Of a DNA stretch of 64,000 bases, positions 33,901 through 48,900 are shown in pieces. The number at the start of each line of letters is the position of its first letter. Positions within the stretch are counted from its first letter, which is position 1. This stretch comes from Siphonodentalium dalli. Lineage: Eukaryota > Mollusca > Scaphopoda > Gadilida > Siphonodentaliidae. The stretch lies in NCBI GenBank assembly GCA_032622095.1, contig CP136062.1, positions 140,634,351 through 140,698,350 of the forward strand, in the 5' to 3' direction. The notes beneath the pieces are model-generated. The model searched no databases, was not told where the DNA came from, and worked only from the letters and a program-made list of their open reading frames with translations. The translations under genes were made by a program, and so were the position numbers.

Positions 33901-36900
33901 TTCATAAAATGTCTTCATGTCGATTTCAACGAAACTCGAGGGGCAACGTCATCATGTAGCTTTCACCATTGACCGAAATTGCGATAACCTGAATGTATCT
34001 TCTGCTTTGTTCATAAGTATGTGTTTCTTGTCGATTCATGAAAATATAAGGATATCTGAGGATTATCAGATTCACGTATGTACTCTGTAATATTATGATA
34101 ATTTAAACGCGATATAATAACGTTTGCTTGCATCACGAATTTCGATTTCGATTCCAGTATTGTCCCCAGTCCAGCCAGAGTGATTGAGATTTTCCCATTG
34201 CACCCGACATTTATATTTTAGGCCACTCCATTGCAAATATTTGACAGTCCATAATATGTTATAATTATGTTCTCAATAAAATGTAAACCGCGGCTACGAA
34301 TGAACTTCACTGTGCATAATTCCGATAGTAGCTCCCCTCATTTTGGAACGCCGGCCATTGAAAGACGCACACGTTTATTTCAGATTACGACATTAATGCT
34401 TTAAAGGACTTATTCGCTCTAGAAAATACAAAACGCAATCGGAAAGCCCTCCCTGTTGTGATTAAAATGATCCAAGTCCCATTCCGATCGCGTAATAAAT
34501 AATCCGTAAAATAAATAAATAATACCACCACCGGTATTCGGAGATTTCCGTGACTAAACTACGAGTGACGTACTTGTGGGGAGCGAATTAAAAACACAGA
34601 TTCGGAGCCGGAGTTTATGCAGACTACGAGGACGTAATCGTAAGTCAGCCGATACTAAAATGCGGAGTCGTATGTGCGCGTGTGGTGTATAGATTACGTT
34701 ACGCTTTGGTCGTTTATCTGGAATAGAAGACAATAACTCTGTGAATAAAGTAATTAATAGCCCCTAGAATGGTTGTTGTTTTTGTAGCCATTAATAATTA
34801 ACATGCCGGCACGTGTCTGTTTTGGTAAACAGATGGCAGTAATTAGTGCTTTGATTGTCTCGCGTATTCATTCGGTGATTTGTAATCACTCAGTGACTAT
34901 TCATCAGTGTCAGTCGCGAACTTGTTTGCACTCTAAAATGCCACAAAGTGAATAGAAAGAATTCGAACATTATCGCTCTGGTCATACATATATAAGAAGC
35001 GCCCAAATTTATATAAACACTGGGCTGAATAATGTTAACTCTATTTATGCGCCTTTGTTTTGTGTTTGTTTGTTGTTTTACTTTCGATATAAATATCCCG
35101 AGTATCTGTCATCTCCACATATTCCAAGATGGCTAGTAGATGTAGTGTGTTCAGTTGTGAGCGGGCTAGCGATCCATTATTTAGTACCTCCAAAAAGACA
35201 ACACAGTGCGTAATTAATAACGCTCTTTATTGTCTACCGCTTTTGTGAGACGGAAGCATGCATGGACGCTCTTTATATTTAATTGTCACAATACAAAATC
35301 ACCCATGACATATCGAAATAGAGCACGTTCATAATTGAGAACGCTCTTTATTGTCTACACTACGACGAAAACATGGACTCTCTTTATTGGAGTTTTTCTA
35401 TGCTAACAATTCAAAAAAATCCTCTCTAGAAAGTCAATATGTGACATCAAAACGTAAAATAAAACAAACAACAAACTGAAAAACAATGCCAGGCTAGCCT
35501 TCAATTAAAAAAATGTCGTTATGCCAAACTGCAGCCTAACTAATAATTATTGTAGTTTCAACAGTTTGTTGTGTATTCGAGTGAATTATTTTGTTTACTC
35601 ACTTATCGATCTTGACTGGAAGGATTTTAGCAAGCTGTTCACAGTCGTACACTTCTCCACACAAAATGTTTCGTGTGAAGAAACAGACAGGAACATTATT
35701 ATGACGAATTTAAGCCATCATGATACATGTACTAGTACAATAACTACCACCTTTTTAATCACACCCATTTGTATTTAATTGTACGCATTTAGCGCACAAC
35801 TGGATGACACTAATGTGTAAACTAGCTTCCGAAATTGGTACCATACAACGAAGAATGAAGTACCGGTATATGGCCAAACTTGTATTCTTTCAGAAACATT
35901 TAATTTAGTTTCGCACGAAATTTCGCTCGCTCGATCAATGCATTTCTGCATAAATTAATCTCATTTCAAATAACTTTTATCGCATCAAAGTGCATTTTAG
36001 CCATCATTATTCGTTATATAATCCACATTCTACCAAAGCCAGTTCATAATTCAGCACGTTCAAACAGTTTTATTCCGTGATCGCTATTTATCGTAAAGGC
36101 TTAGGTAATTATCCAGCGTAATTTATCAACTCGTTACGCGATTGGCGGAATTATTTCAAGCTCCACCCACCGCTGTCATCGGTAAGCGTCGATGCAGATG
36201 ATCGGTCATGTGACCGCGTTGTGGTCATGTGATCGCACTCACTTGACTGACTTCGGATATTTCCGCGATTTTTTTAATATCATAATAATATAAATACTAT
36301 CTGCTCGATTTTGAATTTTCTTGGCGAAATGGGTCTGTTAGACATATATTATTAGTATTATGACGATAAAAAAAATATTTTTTTGAGAGACTAATTCCTT
36401 TAAGCCCACCGATCTACGTACTGTGCGACAAAAGCGCTCGCAAAAATTCGAAACAGCAGTGTCGTATTAGATAATATGACCATACGCTAGCGTAATTAAC
36501 GAACCACAGCTAAAACACATGCATAAGCTAGGATATATCTGTGTCTTTTTAATCCCAAAAATAACTTCATAGATGCGTATTCCCATCAAATAAGATTAAC
36601 TTAGGTCTTATATCGTGGTGTGCTTATGATATATAACACTCCATACATGCACACGGGTTCATCGACAGAGTGGGTTATATAGCAATTTCGTGTATAAATC
36701 AGGTCAATAATATCATACATCAAGGCATGTGAGAAATCAGAGATTCACAATGCAAACAGACTACGAAGTCACCGACTCAGACTTAAAAACCTGAATAAAA
36801 AACTTATAAAAGCCATTCCTTTTGAACAAATTATTACATGTATAGAATATAAACTACCAACATCAAACTGAAAGTATTCAAAAGTCAAGACTGTTTGTTG

Positions 36901-39900
36901 TTGTCTAGAGGGGGTATTTTACTGAAATTAACTATATTTACTCTAGTAGCTGAGGGCGTTTTGTATGCACTTTTATGTCCAGAGCAAAACTCTTCACGAA
37001 TCCACTAATTGAAGGTACACGAACAATATTTGGTTGGTGACACATTTCCCATTGAGGGCGAAATGGGTCAAATGGCCACGCCCCTTTTTGCGCGAAGTAC
37101 TACCACCCGCCGTGACTATATCTCCAGAACCGTTGGACATAGGGGGTCGTGTGACCACTCAAAATGTGCAGAATGGCCACATTATGGGGGGTCAGTAATA
37201 CATTTTCATATCCAAAAGTCAATGGTTTTTAAGATAATTGCCAAAAACCAAAACAAATCCATTTTTAAGGGCCCAATTTTGGGGTTCAGCGCTTTTATCT
37301 CAAAGCTGAGCCCCCAATTCAAATTTTATTGATCTATATCCATCGGTGCCACATATAGGTATAATTTCTGTACCATTATTGGATGAGATTGACCTCCAAG
37401 GAGCTCTTGACCCTGAAAATAAGGTTTTTGGATGGAATATATTGGTCGTAGAATGAAAAACAGACATTTGATCAGTAACCTAAAACTCCTACAAAAAGGT
37501 TACCTGGTGATATAATTTGAATGTAGTTCATCTTTTGTTATCTAGATTTCATGGCCTTTGATGTGAGATGGCTGCCAAAATGGTTATAAATGGAATGACA
37601 TATATCACATTAGCAATATACTTGTAAATGAGTTCAATGTGTTATTTTCTTTAAACTTATGGGAGAACAGGGTGTTTTTATGGTATTCTAATGTTGAATT
37701 GAATTATACTCAGCCCACAAGTAGGTTTAGTAAACGTTGAGTTACTACAATTTGATCAATCAGTATGATTCAGTAGTCGAGCAGGTTGTGTCTTTATCAG
37801 TCCCACATCAATTTTGATTGGCTGCATCACCATTTTGTATAAAGGTTCTACAATTTCTCTAACATGTACATTATTCTAGAACAAATAATGGCTAGCCTGG
37901 AGTGAGTTAGAAGAAAAATACAAGCATCAGTTGATATGCAGATATAAATACATACAAATCTACATTCTGCATGTAGCCATGCTATGCAATCCTCCCTCAT
38001 GTTTCAACTTATCAAGGAAAAATGATCACATTACCAATGTCTATGATAGTCAGATGTTTTTGTAGATTTGTGGATGTTGTAGATTTTGTAGATTTGTGGA
38101 TGTTGTAATGCAATATAGATCTCCATTATACTTGCACAAATTTATTTTTCATTTCGTCCCTTTAAATTGACTTTAAAGGTGGTGCGTAACATGTATGTAT
38201 ATGTGCCACTCCAAAATGTATGTATATGTGCCACTCCAAAAATGTCAGTAAAAGTACTGTAAACCGTTTGGTTTGATGTTATAGGCACAGGAGATATATA
38301 TATATACTTTACATGTCAAATATTGTGAACACTGCAGGTACGTTTATGTGTGTCAGTCGCCTTATGTGTGTGATGTACATGCAGTAACTACATGTATATT
38401 CTAGTGAAATTTATGGTCTGCACTCTGCAGTATTTCAAAAACATGCTATGGCCATGCCTACATATACATATGTACACTGATTCAAACACAATGATTGTCA
38501 GGTTATAATCTATGTTTGAGGAAAGTTACTATGTATTTTTCATTTGTGTTGCATTTGTCAATATTAATGGGTCCCAGGAGTCCAGATGTTACTAGTGCAG
38601 AGCCCATTTAATTTTCATGAAACTGGTGGACTTCATGTCTATACTCCTAAATAAACATGACTCTGATTCTTATCAGACCAAGACGGTATTGTGTAGGTTT
38701 TACTAGAATTATATTTAGAAAAGACTCAACCATTATTTTTCCACTGCCCTTATCACAATATATTCATTTGGCAGTATTCATCCCAAGTTTAGTGGTGATG
38801 CTAATACATTTGGTATGATATTCAGGTAGAGCAAAGCGATCTGAACGAATCGAGGATAAGCCACAATGTGTAGAAAACATTAAAAAACATGTATATTGTG
38901 AAATATTTTAATAATGGGTGCTGGTTTTTACAAACTGGCCATTATTGAGATGACTATTCCTGTTGTTTACCAAACATCAGCGTACACAATAAAATTTTGA
39001 AGTATATATGTTCTTGAATGTTGCATACAGACACTGACGTTTGCACAAATTGCTCGGGTTAGCCAAACAATGCAAAAATAACCAACTTTAGGTAAAATGA
39101 TGGTACTTGACAGAATTGCTTTGACCTACAAACATATCAATCCAGCAGTACCCATCAGCATAATATAAAATTAGCAGGACCACTTAACCTGAGGTGGTAT
39201 TGAAAATGAAAATATCTTTAAAATGGTAAGTTATGAGGGCTATTAGCTATTATGAAGAATTGTGTTAGTGAAATTATAGACCCTCATCTTCTCCAACCTG
39301 CAAGTGATGCAACTATCATGGCCAATCAAAACTAATGTGGGACTGACAAAGGCTCATTCTACTATTTTGATTGAATAGTGATCATTCCATCATTTCCTAA
39401 AACTTTTGTGAGATGAGGTGTCCTTTTGTAAGAATTTATTACTTCTGAAATATATACTGGTATATATGGTCATCTCCCATCTGATTACAACATGTTTTTA
39501 CTATGCCCAGGTGCAATACCCATTTTAGGATCGCAACATGTGGCTGCTGCATGAAGCAAACAGCTGGTCATTCCATTTAGTAAAAGTGTTTAGCATGTTT
39601 CATATCTTGGTCACTTAAATCAGATCAGCTGTTAAATGTTGATAACAAATTTTGAAAACCTGTTTTGTTCAATCTGTATATTTCTGTTGATTAGAGCACA
39701 ATTGTTACCTGATTTTTGGTAAAGCACACCAGTTTCCAAGGCATGTTCAGTCATGAAGAGCTCATGTTGTGTGTCGGGATCAACACATCCTCAGCAGCAA
39801 TTTCCAGCTAATCCCATTGTGTGTGGTCAATTGTGCTCTTAAGTCGATCAGAGAATTCGGATAGTTCTTTAAAAAGTGTCATACATATGCTGTGGCCTTG

Positions 39901-42900
39901 GTGGTATTGTATACTTGTGGTGCGTAACATGCTGAAATCGGTTTTTGGCAATTATCTTAAAAACCATTGACTTTTGGATATGAAAATGTATTACTGACCC
40001 CCCATAATGTGGATTTTCAGGGTCAAGAGCTCCTTGAAGGTCAATCCCATCCGATAATGGTACAGAAATTATACCTATATGTGGCACCGATGGATATAGA
40101 TCAATAAAATTCGAATTGGGGGCTCAGCTTTGAGATAAAAGTGCTGAACCCCAAAATTGGGCCCTTAAAATGGAATTGTTTTGGTTTTGGGCAATTATCT
40201 TAAAAACCATTGACTTTTGGATATAAAAATGTATTACTGACCCCCCATATTGTGGCCATTCCGCACATTTTGAGTGGTCACACGACCCCCTTTGGCCAAC
40301 GGTTCTGGAGATATAGTCACGGCGGGTGGTAGTACTTCGCGCAAAAAGGGGCGTGGCCATTTGACCCATTTCGCCCTCAATGGGAAATGTGTCACCAACC
40401 AAATATTGTTCGTGTACCTTCAATTAGTGGATTCGTGAAGAGTTTTGCTCTGGACATAAAAGTGCATACAAAACGCCCTCAGCTACTAGAGTAATTATAC
40501 TATTGACGCTGCATGTGTGCGCAATCCGAGTGAGATGTGTACTATACTAAGAAGCTTGTCCATTTCATCATGTCCATTTCATTCATAAAAATGTCATCAT
40601 GTCTATTTCAACGAAACTCGACGGGCAACGTCATCATGTAGCTTTCACCATCGATCGAATTTGCGATAACCTGAATGTATCGTCTGCTTTGTTCATAAGT
40701 ATGTGTTTCTTGTCGATTCATGACAATAGAAGGATATCTGAGGATTATCAGATTCACGTATGTACTCGGTAATATTATGATAATTTAAACGCGATATAAT
40801 AACGTTTGCTTGCATCACGAATTTCGATTCCAGTATTGTCCCCAGCCCAGCCAGAGTGATTGAGATTTTCCCATTGCACGCGACATTTATAGGCCACTCC
40901 ATTGCAAATACTTGACAATCCATAATGTTATAATTATGTTCTCAATAAAATGTAAACCACGGCTACGAATGAACTTCACTGTGCATAATTCCGATAGTAA
41001 CTCCCCTCAATTTGGTACGCCGGCCATTGAAAAACAACTCCCCTCAATTTGGTACGCCGGCCATTGAAAGACGCACATGTTTATTTCAGATTACGACATT
41101 AATGCTTTACCCCACCGATCTACTGTGCGACAAAGGCGCAGTGTCGTATTAGATAATAATTGGTGACGTCACAAAATCATATATAGTCTATATACGACCG
41201 TCCGGCTTTGGTTCGTTAATAATTGGTGACGTCACAAAATCAGATATAGTCTATATACGACCCAAAGCGTCCGTCTTTGGTTCGTTGTTAAGGTATATAT
41301 ACTCATGGCAATGTTGTCGCACTAGGGGACCTGTGATCCCCCATGGTTGAGATATATGAGCGGACGTACATCCGGACGCACGGACGGACGCATGTAATCC
41401 AGTATACCCCCATCTTTTTGGGATGGGGATATAATTATTTGCAAACTATTCTTGATGCTATATGAACATTGGTGCGTGACTACATAGCCATTGATTTGGC
41501 GGCAAATATAGTCGTACTCACTTCAAATTGGCAGATGAAATATGATACCATCGATCCTTATCGTTAAGGTTTAAAGTTGTGGCTCTTTATACTCAAAATC
41601 CAAGTGACCAAGCAAACGCCCAATACGAAGTGTGTGCATATACGAAATACAGAGAGATAATATGCGCATGATTATTCACAAGGTTCAACAGAATTTTACT
41701 CATCAATCAACAAGAAAACCAATGTCAGAAATGGTAACGCGCTCAAGATCATATATTATATACCCATGATTGTAATTATAGAATATAAAATATATTGGTT
41801 TCGCGAATGACCAACTCTCAGAATTCCGTTAAAATAACAATAACAACCAGCACCCAATTAACGAACCGGCGATAGACTCGGCCGTCTCCGACCACAACCC
41901 CCAGTGGGCTGCAGAACGAAAAATGTCTATAAAAGTTGAATTATAAGACTTACAAATTATCTTTTTCATTTCTTTTATTTGTAATTGACATAGCTTGTCA
42001 CAAACCAAAAACAACATTATTGACATAATAATGTAAAGGACAATAAACGAAATTGAAATCCCCAACTACACCTTTTACCGGACTCGGCCTCCGGGTCGCA
42101 GTTCGACTTTTAAATCCGTCCCAAAAATTCCCATTTATATAAATAAAAACCCCAGCGCCCAGGCGAAACAAGAATCTCTACATTAGTATACACGCGGAGC
42201 GCGAAATAAATTGAACCAATTTCACAAGCGAAATTCCACAGGTGCCTGGCACAATTGTCATGTCTATACATGGGGTGGGGGTATGTTGTGCCAGGAACCC
42301 GCATGTGTGAAATTCATGTCGACAGTTACACATGTATAATAAGGGTGGAGTGGGTGGGGTTATGCATATTAAAGCCACATATATACGGCTAGCGTCAGAA
42401 TGATAGCCAGAAATCGCTTACGATGTGGATAATCATATGCATCAGCTTCTATTTTAATCGCGTTACAAGGCTTTCTGCTATTATCCCACAAGTACCAAGT
42501 TAAACACATTAAATTAAATGTTGTTCGATGCCTTCGATAATCATATTCACCAGCATCTATTTTAAATGCGTTACAATCCTTTCTGTGAAATATTGGTCAT
42601 CACATGTGCAACTGTGGCTGTGCAGATAGATTCTGCATGGAATATAGCTGTGCAATATCGTTATATATCCCACAAGTGCCAAGCTAAACACATTAAATTA
42701 AATGTTGTTCGGTGCCTTCGATAATCATATTCACAAGCATCTATTTTAATCGCGTTACAAGGCTTTATGTGAAATGTTGGTAATCACATGCATGTGCAAC
42801 TGTAGCTGTGCAGATTCTGCGTGCAATATCGTGACTAATCCAATATATCCCCACAGGCACCACCAAGCTAAACACATTATATTAAATGTTGTTCGATGCC

Positions 42901-45900
42901 TTCGGGAGTAGTCTCTCCAAAGTAACACAATAAAGTGATGTGAAACACGCCGATATAGTGATCAAGTAGAAATTGAGAATAATCTTGCTCAAAGTTGTTA
43001 TTTTTACGAATATTTATCCAAATTGACCACACACACCAGCACACACCGTCATTTATATATATTGATTATTTGTGTTAGTTTATTGCGGATTGTTGCATGC
43101 GTCCCGAACCGAGATGTAAATATTTACAATTAAGAGTAGTTCAGACGATGTTTTCTATGGAGTGTTATGGTCGATTTTTTCTAAATGTTTGGCGATGTTA
43201 GTAGAATGCTGCATTTCCCCATGTTGGTATAGTGCCCGGGTATACTAACTTATCAATTTCACGCAATCGAACAAGTCCATAATGTGTCTTTAAAATAGTT
43301 CTTCATTTCAGCCGGTCTGCTGGCACGCAAAATGGGTCTGCCTATCAAATTCGTGTCGACGGTTACACCCAACGACATTGTTGCTCGAACTGTTAAATCG
43401 GGAGATTTTTCATTGTCAGCAGCTGTTACGCCCAGTTTGGCTCCGTCCATGGACATCCAGGTAGATTAGTTTACGTTCTCTATAACCGATTGCATAATGG
43501 AAAGCTATATCCGATAGTGCCACACCGCCCCTGAATCCAGAATACCCGCTATATACACAGTAATTTCAAAGCTGATATACATGTAATTGTCTTCGCGTGC
43601 ACATATTCGGAAATATACCCATAACTTCAATCTATCAAGAGCAAAAATATGAGACTGTATTAGATAAAACTTTGTCATTTAGTACAGCGGTCTCGTGCAT
43701 ATATTTGGGCAAACTGTGCAGTTTACGATAAAAGCGCCATATTCGACATATGTGTATCTGAGATGAAAGTAATCAAAATTCAGAAGCGCGCCAAGACAGA
43801 AGTGTCCCCTGGTTGCCTTGGCAACCACCTGGATACAGCTACCGAATTCCCATAACAAACAATGCTAATCCCTAAAAGAGTTTGGGAATCTTTTAACATT
43901 GGGACCTTCACCTACAGCGAAGTGCATTATTAAGGAACAGGTAATAACTAAGATGTATATTCCCTGCGTTATTTTTTCGACTTTATAAGGTTCCCTGTCA
44001 AAAGTTCTAATAGTTCACAGGTTTTATACTGGTGGAATATGATCTCTACGGGTGTTAGCCAGAGTAGACATCCATGGCATGATCTACCAAGTAACTACCT
44101 AAGCATGCAATCGGTATCCGGTTGTCGAAAGGATTCAAAAATAAATGAATAAATTTACATTACAGTGTCCCTACAACATGGAAAGGATCTGGTATCTGTT
44201 CCTGGATGGAGACACAGAACCCATACGCAAGCTGTGTCGTGAATTCGAGCTAAACAAAGGAATACTCGTCCCAGATTCTATACAAAGAAAGGTACACTTT
44301 AGATAATTTAAACAACTCGTTCCAAACTTCCAATGGTATGTAAATTTCTGCTCGGGGTGAATGAAATGACACAGCAACCATTTAAGTGTGTCAACATATG
44401 TACTTGTATACACAGGTCCCTGGCAAATAAGTAATAACACTAAACGTATCTATATATATATATTAGTCAATTTTCTAAACTCCTTGAATGAAGACTTTCC
44501 ACATGTCCACAAAATGTGGCCATAGTGGCTACCATTAAGGCACATATATTACTAAAGGATAGCATAGTATATAGTGTCTCTGGATAATTTCCTTCATATC
44601 TATATCCGTGCATATGGATCAACCATTTATATCTTAGCTACATGAAACCATCAGATGGCGGTGGAAATATTGGTCTCACAAGTCTTTGTTTGGTATAGGT
44701 TAATGAAACCTTTACGCCCTTCGTGTCATTTTTAAAAATAAAATTATGATTACATTTGTGTATAATTATTGTATATATGTATTGTTATTTGTGTTGTGAC
44801 ATCGGCCCCGTGTGGGTGTAATTTGTCAATAAACTGATCTTATCTTTCTATGCTCGCCCCACCAAACAGTTCATCGAGCTTTGCATTGTCGCCATTTCTG
44901 TGTAAAGGGGCATAACTATACACGTATTGGAATGCATATTCTTCAAAGAAGACAAACTCTAAGGTTATACACGGACTAATATGCGAATAAACCCTTTCTA
45001 TATACTAAATACGCATTGACGAATAGTTCCATCTGAAATGTTCCGATAATAAATTCAACAAACGACCATTATCTGAACATTGTCCGCCAATCAATCTTTT
45101 CTTCTATCTGTTTGCTTATATTACCTGAACATCCATCAGGTGAAGAATGGATCATTCCAATGTATAATATTGTAACTGAAGCTGATGTGATCGTTGTCGT
45201 AATGTTTTATACATAGATGCACACATCTGTATACATAAATGCACACTAGTCTCGCGGCGTAGTGTCGCGTGGCAGGTGTCATTGTCGTAGTGTTTTCTAC
45301 ATAAATGCACACATGTTGATAGTTTTTTGTAAGTTCATTTTCTTCCGTTCATTGATCAAACAACCTTCGATCCCTGTTTAATACCAAGAACAATATGCGA
45401 TCGATGATAAACTTTATTGCATTTTCGTCATGGTGATAAAAGAATGACTTTATCAGAACTTCGGAAGAAAAATAGTTATGAATTGAAACAGACGGCAATT
45501 ATTTATGGCAACATTTCAATCTCGCGCCGACTGAGACTGGTGTGGATTTGTGTATAAAACATTACAACGACCCCATTAGCGCAACTGATGGGGAATTCAG
45601 TTAGTAAAGAAAGTGTTAATTTGACATTCGCAGATTAAAGAAGTGGTCTCTTCATACGTCGCAACTGATGACGAAATCATTCAGACAATGAAGCGTTGTT
45701 GGAAAGAGAGCCAGTATATTCTAGATCCACATACCAGCGTGGCCGTCAGCTATCACTATCGAAATCCGTAAGCTCATTATGATCATTATATATATATAAC
45801 GCAAATCATTACAAGCATGCAGTCTTAACAGAGATTAGAAATCGTGAACAAGAAAATATGGTCAACTGAGGAAATACAAAACCCAAGCCTGGGTTTAGTG

Positions 45901-48900
45901 TGCCTGTCGTTTGCATAATGAGGACATTATGAGGTGCCAAGAGGAGGGTGAATTTAGTGACGCTATCCCACAAAGCGAGCTATAGCACAACCAAATTCAC
46001 CCTATGGGGATCTCATTCTGCATGACTTCAGCTGCTGTGGGAGACATAGACCCAGATTGAAGTTCCCAAAATGGTGAATATTGTGATGTACACTCATTGG
46101 GAACCTCGAGTATGCAATGTGTCGTCTGTCAATTTGGGGATATAGAGAAACTAAACTAAAAAAGAAATAGAAACAGTGTGAAGAAGGTTCTATAGAAATT
46201 TGATAATATAAAGAAACTATCCAGAGATGATGAGGCCTTAGCATAATGAGGTCCCCACAGGGCGAATTTAGTGATACTAGCCCCCTATACGGGATAGTGT
46301 CACTAAATCCACCCTCGGGGACCTCATTCTGTAAATGACAGGCACACTAAATTCAGGCTTGCACCGACCAATCATATGTTTCAGTCAACAAAGTTCGAGG
46401 TCGAACCATGTGGAATTCTCATTTCTGTTCGTTTCAAAAAACGTTCCCTTTAAAGAAACTATACAGAGAAGATGGGGCCTTAGCAGAACGAGGTCACCAT
46501 AGGGAGAATTTGGTGATGCTAGCCCCCTATGCGGGATAGTGTCACTAAATTCGTCCTCTGGGGACCTCATTCTGCAAATGACAGGCACACTAAATTCAGG
46601 CTTGCACCGACCAATCATATGTTTCAGTCAACAAAGTTCGAGGTCGAACCATGTTCGTTTCAAAACACGTTCCCTTTGTTCAATGTGTCTAGATATATGT
46701 GTGTATATATGAGCTCCAAACCAACAATATATATATATAATGGGTTTTCGATCTCACATACGTCCGTTCATGCATCCCTTCATTCGCGGACATACTGAAC
46801 AAGAGTTTCACACCCTATCGTTTTGTATAGAAAAAAGTTGACATGATCCAGAACACTCGATAGGAGAAAGTGCATATAATTTACTTTGTATTGGCAATCC
46901 TTTGGAACAATAGCCAGTTGGCCACACCCCGAAAATCCTGACCGTTACAATTAAAATATAGATACATCCAAGACATAAGAGAAGAACGACGGTTCCGATT
47001 TTTTGAATGATATTAGGTGTGCGACAAGAATCTACATAATGAGGCGCATGAAAGGTGCATCTACATTATGATCTATGCCATGCATTTGTAAATATGTTTA
47101 ATCTATAAGTCACATGCACCGTTTCATGAATTCAAAGTCATTGCTACCGAATACGGTACAACTTTCCAACATACGAAGCTGGAATAATTTTTTTGGGATG
47201 TGACTAATTCACAATCACGAAGTATTCCACTATCAAAAGACATCAAGCTGTACTGTCAAAATGTCTACGGAGACACCCTGGATCTCCGGACTCTTTCAGT
47301 CAAAACGGTATTTTATCGGATTTTGAGCGGACGCGACGAGCGAGCCAATATTTAAATGGCACACTCAGGTGATATTCCACTAAACCACGCAGCATCAAAA
47401 TACAAGAAAACCATAGTCATAAATGGTAACGCCACCAAGATCATATTATTAGCCATAAATATAAATTATAATATAAAATATATTGGTTACATCATGAATG
47501 CACCGCCTCAGAATTCCGTTAAAACAACTAATCCTTCAAATTATTACAAAAAACTACAGCTTATTACTGCAGGTTTTTCATTCACCAAACCAAAAAGCTT
47601 CTAAATTCGGATAAAAAATTGGGTTCCCGCCATAAAATCTTCAAGTGTGCATGACCAAGCCATTGTTCATACCTAAACATCGAACGCAATTAACGCGGTC
47701 ATAATAGTTACATACTGCAACTATAAGACATCCATCGAATACACACCCCACGAAAATCCGAAATGTGTTGTCCTGCGAGATATTTTCGTGGTTTCTAATT
47801 GATTTTCTGAAATGAATTACTTTACTCAGTTCGACGAGACTTGGCCAATACATATCATGTAAACCGTCAAGCTACGACGTCGGTGTGCTGTTTAGATTGG
47901 CAATTCACTGTACTCGTCGTCGTGAGCCACGAGCTTTCCGCGAAATAAGATCGCTAATCACAACGGATAGCCCTCGCTGGCTGCATACAACACAAAGTCT
48001 CGGACAAATCGTCAAGCTAGAAATACACAATGAAGCCAGTTGCCAAAAAATGTATCTATTTGGGTAGCGAAAACGTCGCAGCATGGTGCTCATCGCATTT
48101 CATAATCCAAAGAGGTGACAGGCCTGTGAAACCGAAATCGCCTTCAAATCAAATCGCAGACTGGAAGGGTCTTGAAATATTGGCGTGGTTGATGTCAGAT
48201 CCAAATCTAGGAATCCCTCTTCCCCCATCAGTTTTGCGTCTATCAGGCCACCCATGATAACAACGAACTGAATTTCCACCACAGGTGACCTGGCATGTGT
48301 ATCTGTATATTGCCACAATATATCACGAGAATCCCGGATCGTACGTTGTGACTGGTCGTATTATTGACAATAAACAGGTCATGATTATCGCATTGTTGCA
48401 AATGAGACAATTGAAGTTTTAAAGGACTGTATACCAAACACGGGCTGTCAATTGTAAAAATGGTACAAAATATTGATGGTGCGTCTTCGTAAAAACTCTT
48501 ATCCGTTGTCGTTTTGCGAAAGGACTTTTTGGCCACACGGATAGACTTACGACTACCAATAGCTATCCGTATTCGTAATCGTAAGGACGCGAAAGGTATC
48601 TAATATCGGAATTTTCGGGTTTAATAACACCGGCCGTAGACGAGTGAGCGAACCAAATGTTCCAGGTTTCCCGTAGACAGTATGCCGCTAACTTATAACG
48701 TCGAAATATAGCGTCCATGGGCCCATGGGGGTGGGCACCCGGGCTCTCCCGGGCAATACTAAGTCTCACCGTCTTGTAGACACCTGGCACATCGCACTGA
48801 TATCAGAAATCAGATCAGATCAGATCAGAAATTTATACAATGATCCCAGCGATGTGTTTCTGATCACTTAACGCGGTTAACTCGAACAGGTGCATGTGCT

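Larger units (their letters stand above)
32990..36476. repeat. Second segmental duplication, copy 1
   Basis: Segments 32990-33027, 33491-34400 and 36404-36476 are homologous, in the same order, to 36574-36945 plus 40495-41110 and 41108-41158. Copy 1 carries the fold-back element 33028-33490. It also has about 2 kb (34405-36403) missing from copy 2. Confidence 0.85.
27939..43311 (+). other. 15.4-kb THNSL2 intron packed with mobile elements
   Basis: Donor GTTTGT at 27939, acceptor CTTCATTTCAG ending at 43311. It holds repeat G with a hAT-like insertion, a 1.56-kb TTAA element, small fold-backs, the 33-41 kb duplication with its 3.56-kb fold-back element, tandem repeats and repeat I. No nested gene was recognised. 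Confidence 0.85.

Noticed and set aside
37009-37332. 107-codon frame with a 99-codon mirror at 40124-40423
   Set aside because: They lie in the two arms of an inverted repeat; similarity reflects arm identity, and no domain or transposase motif is visible.
41829-42065. 78-codon hydrophobic minus-strand frame
   Set aside because: Hydrophobicity follows from T/A-rich codons; no family pattern.
47885-48257. Frames with SLGQIVKLEIHNEA, faintly like a PLAT domain
   Set aside because: The expected tryptophan/valine pattern is not kept, the frame ends at once, and it sits in a THNSL2 intron. Too weak to call.
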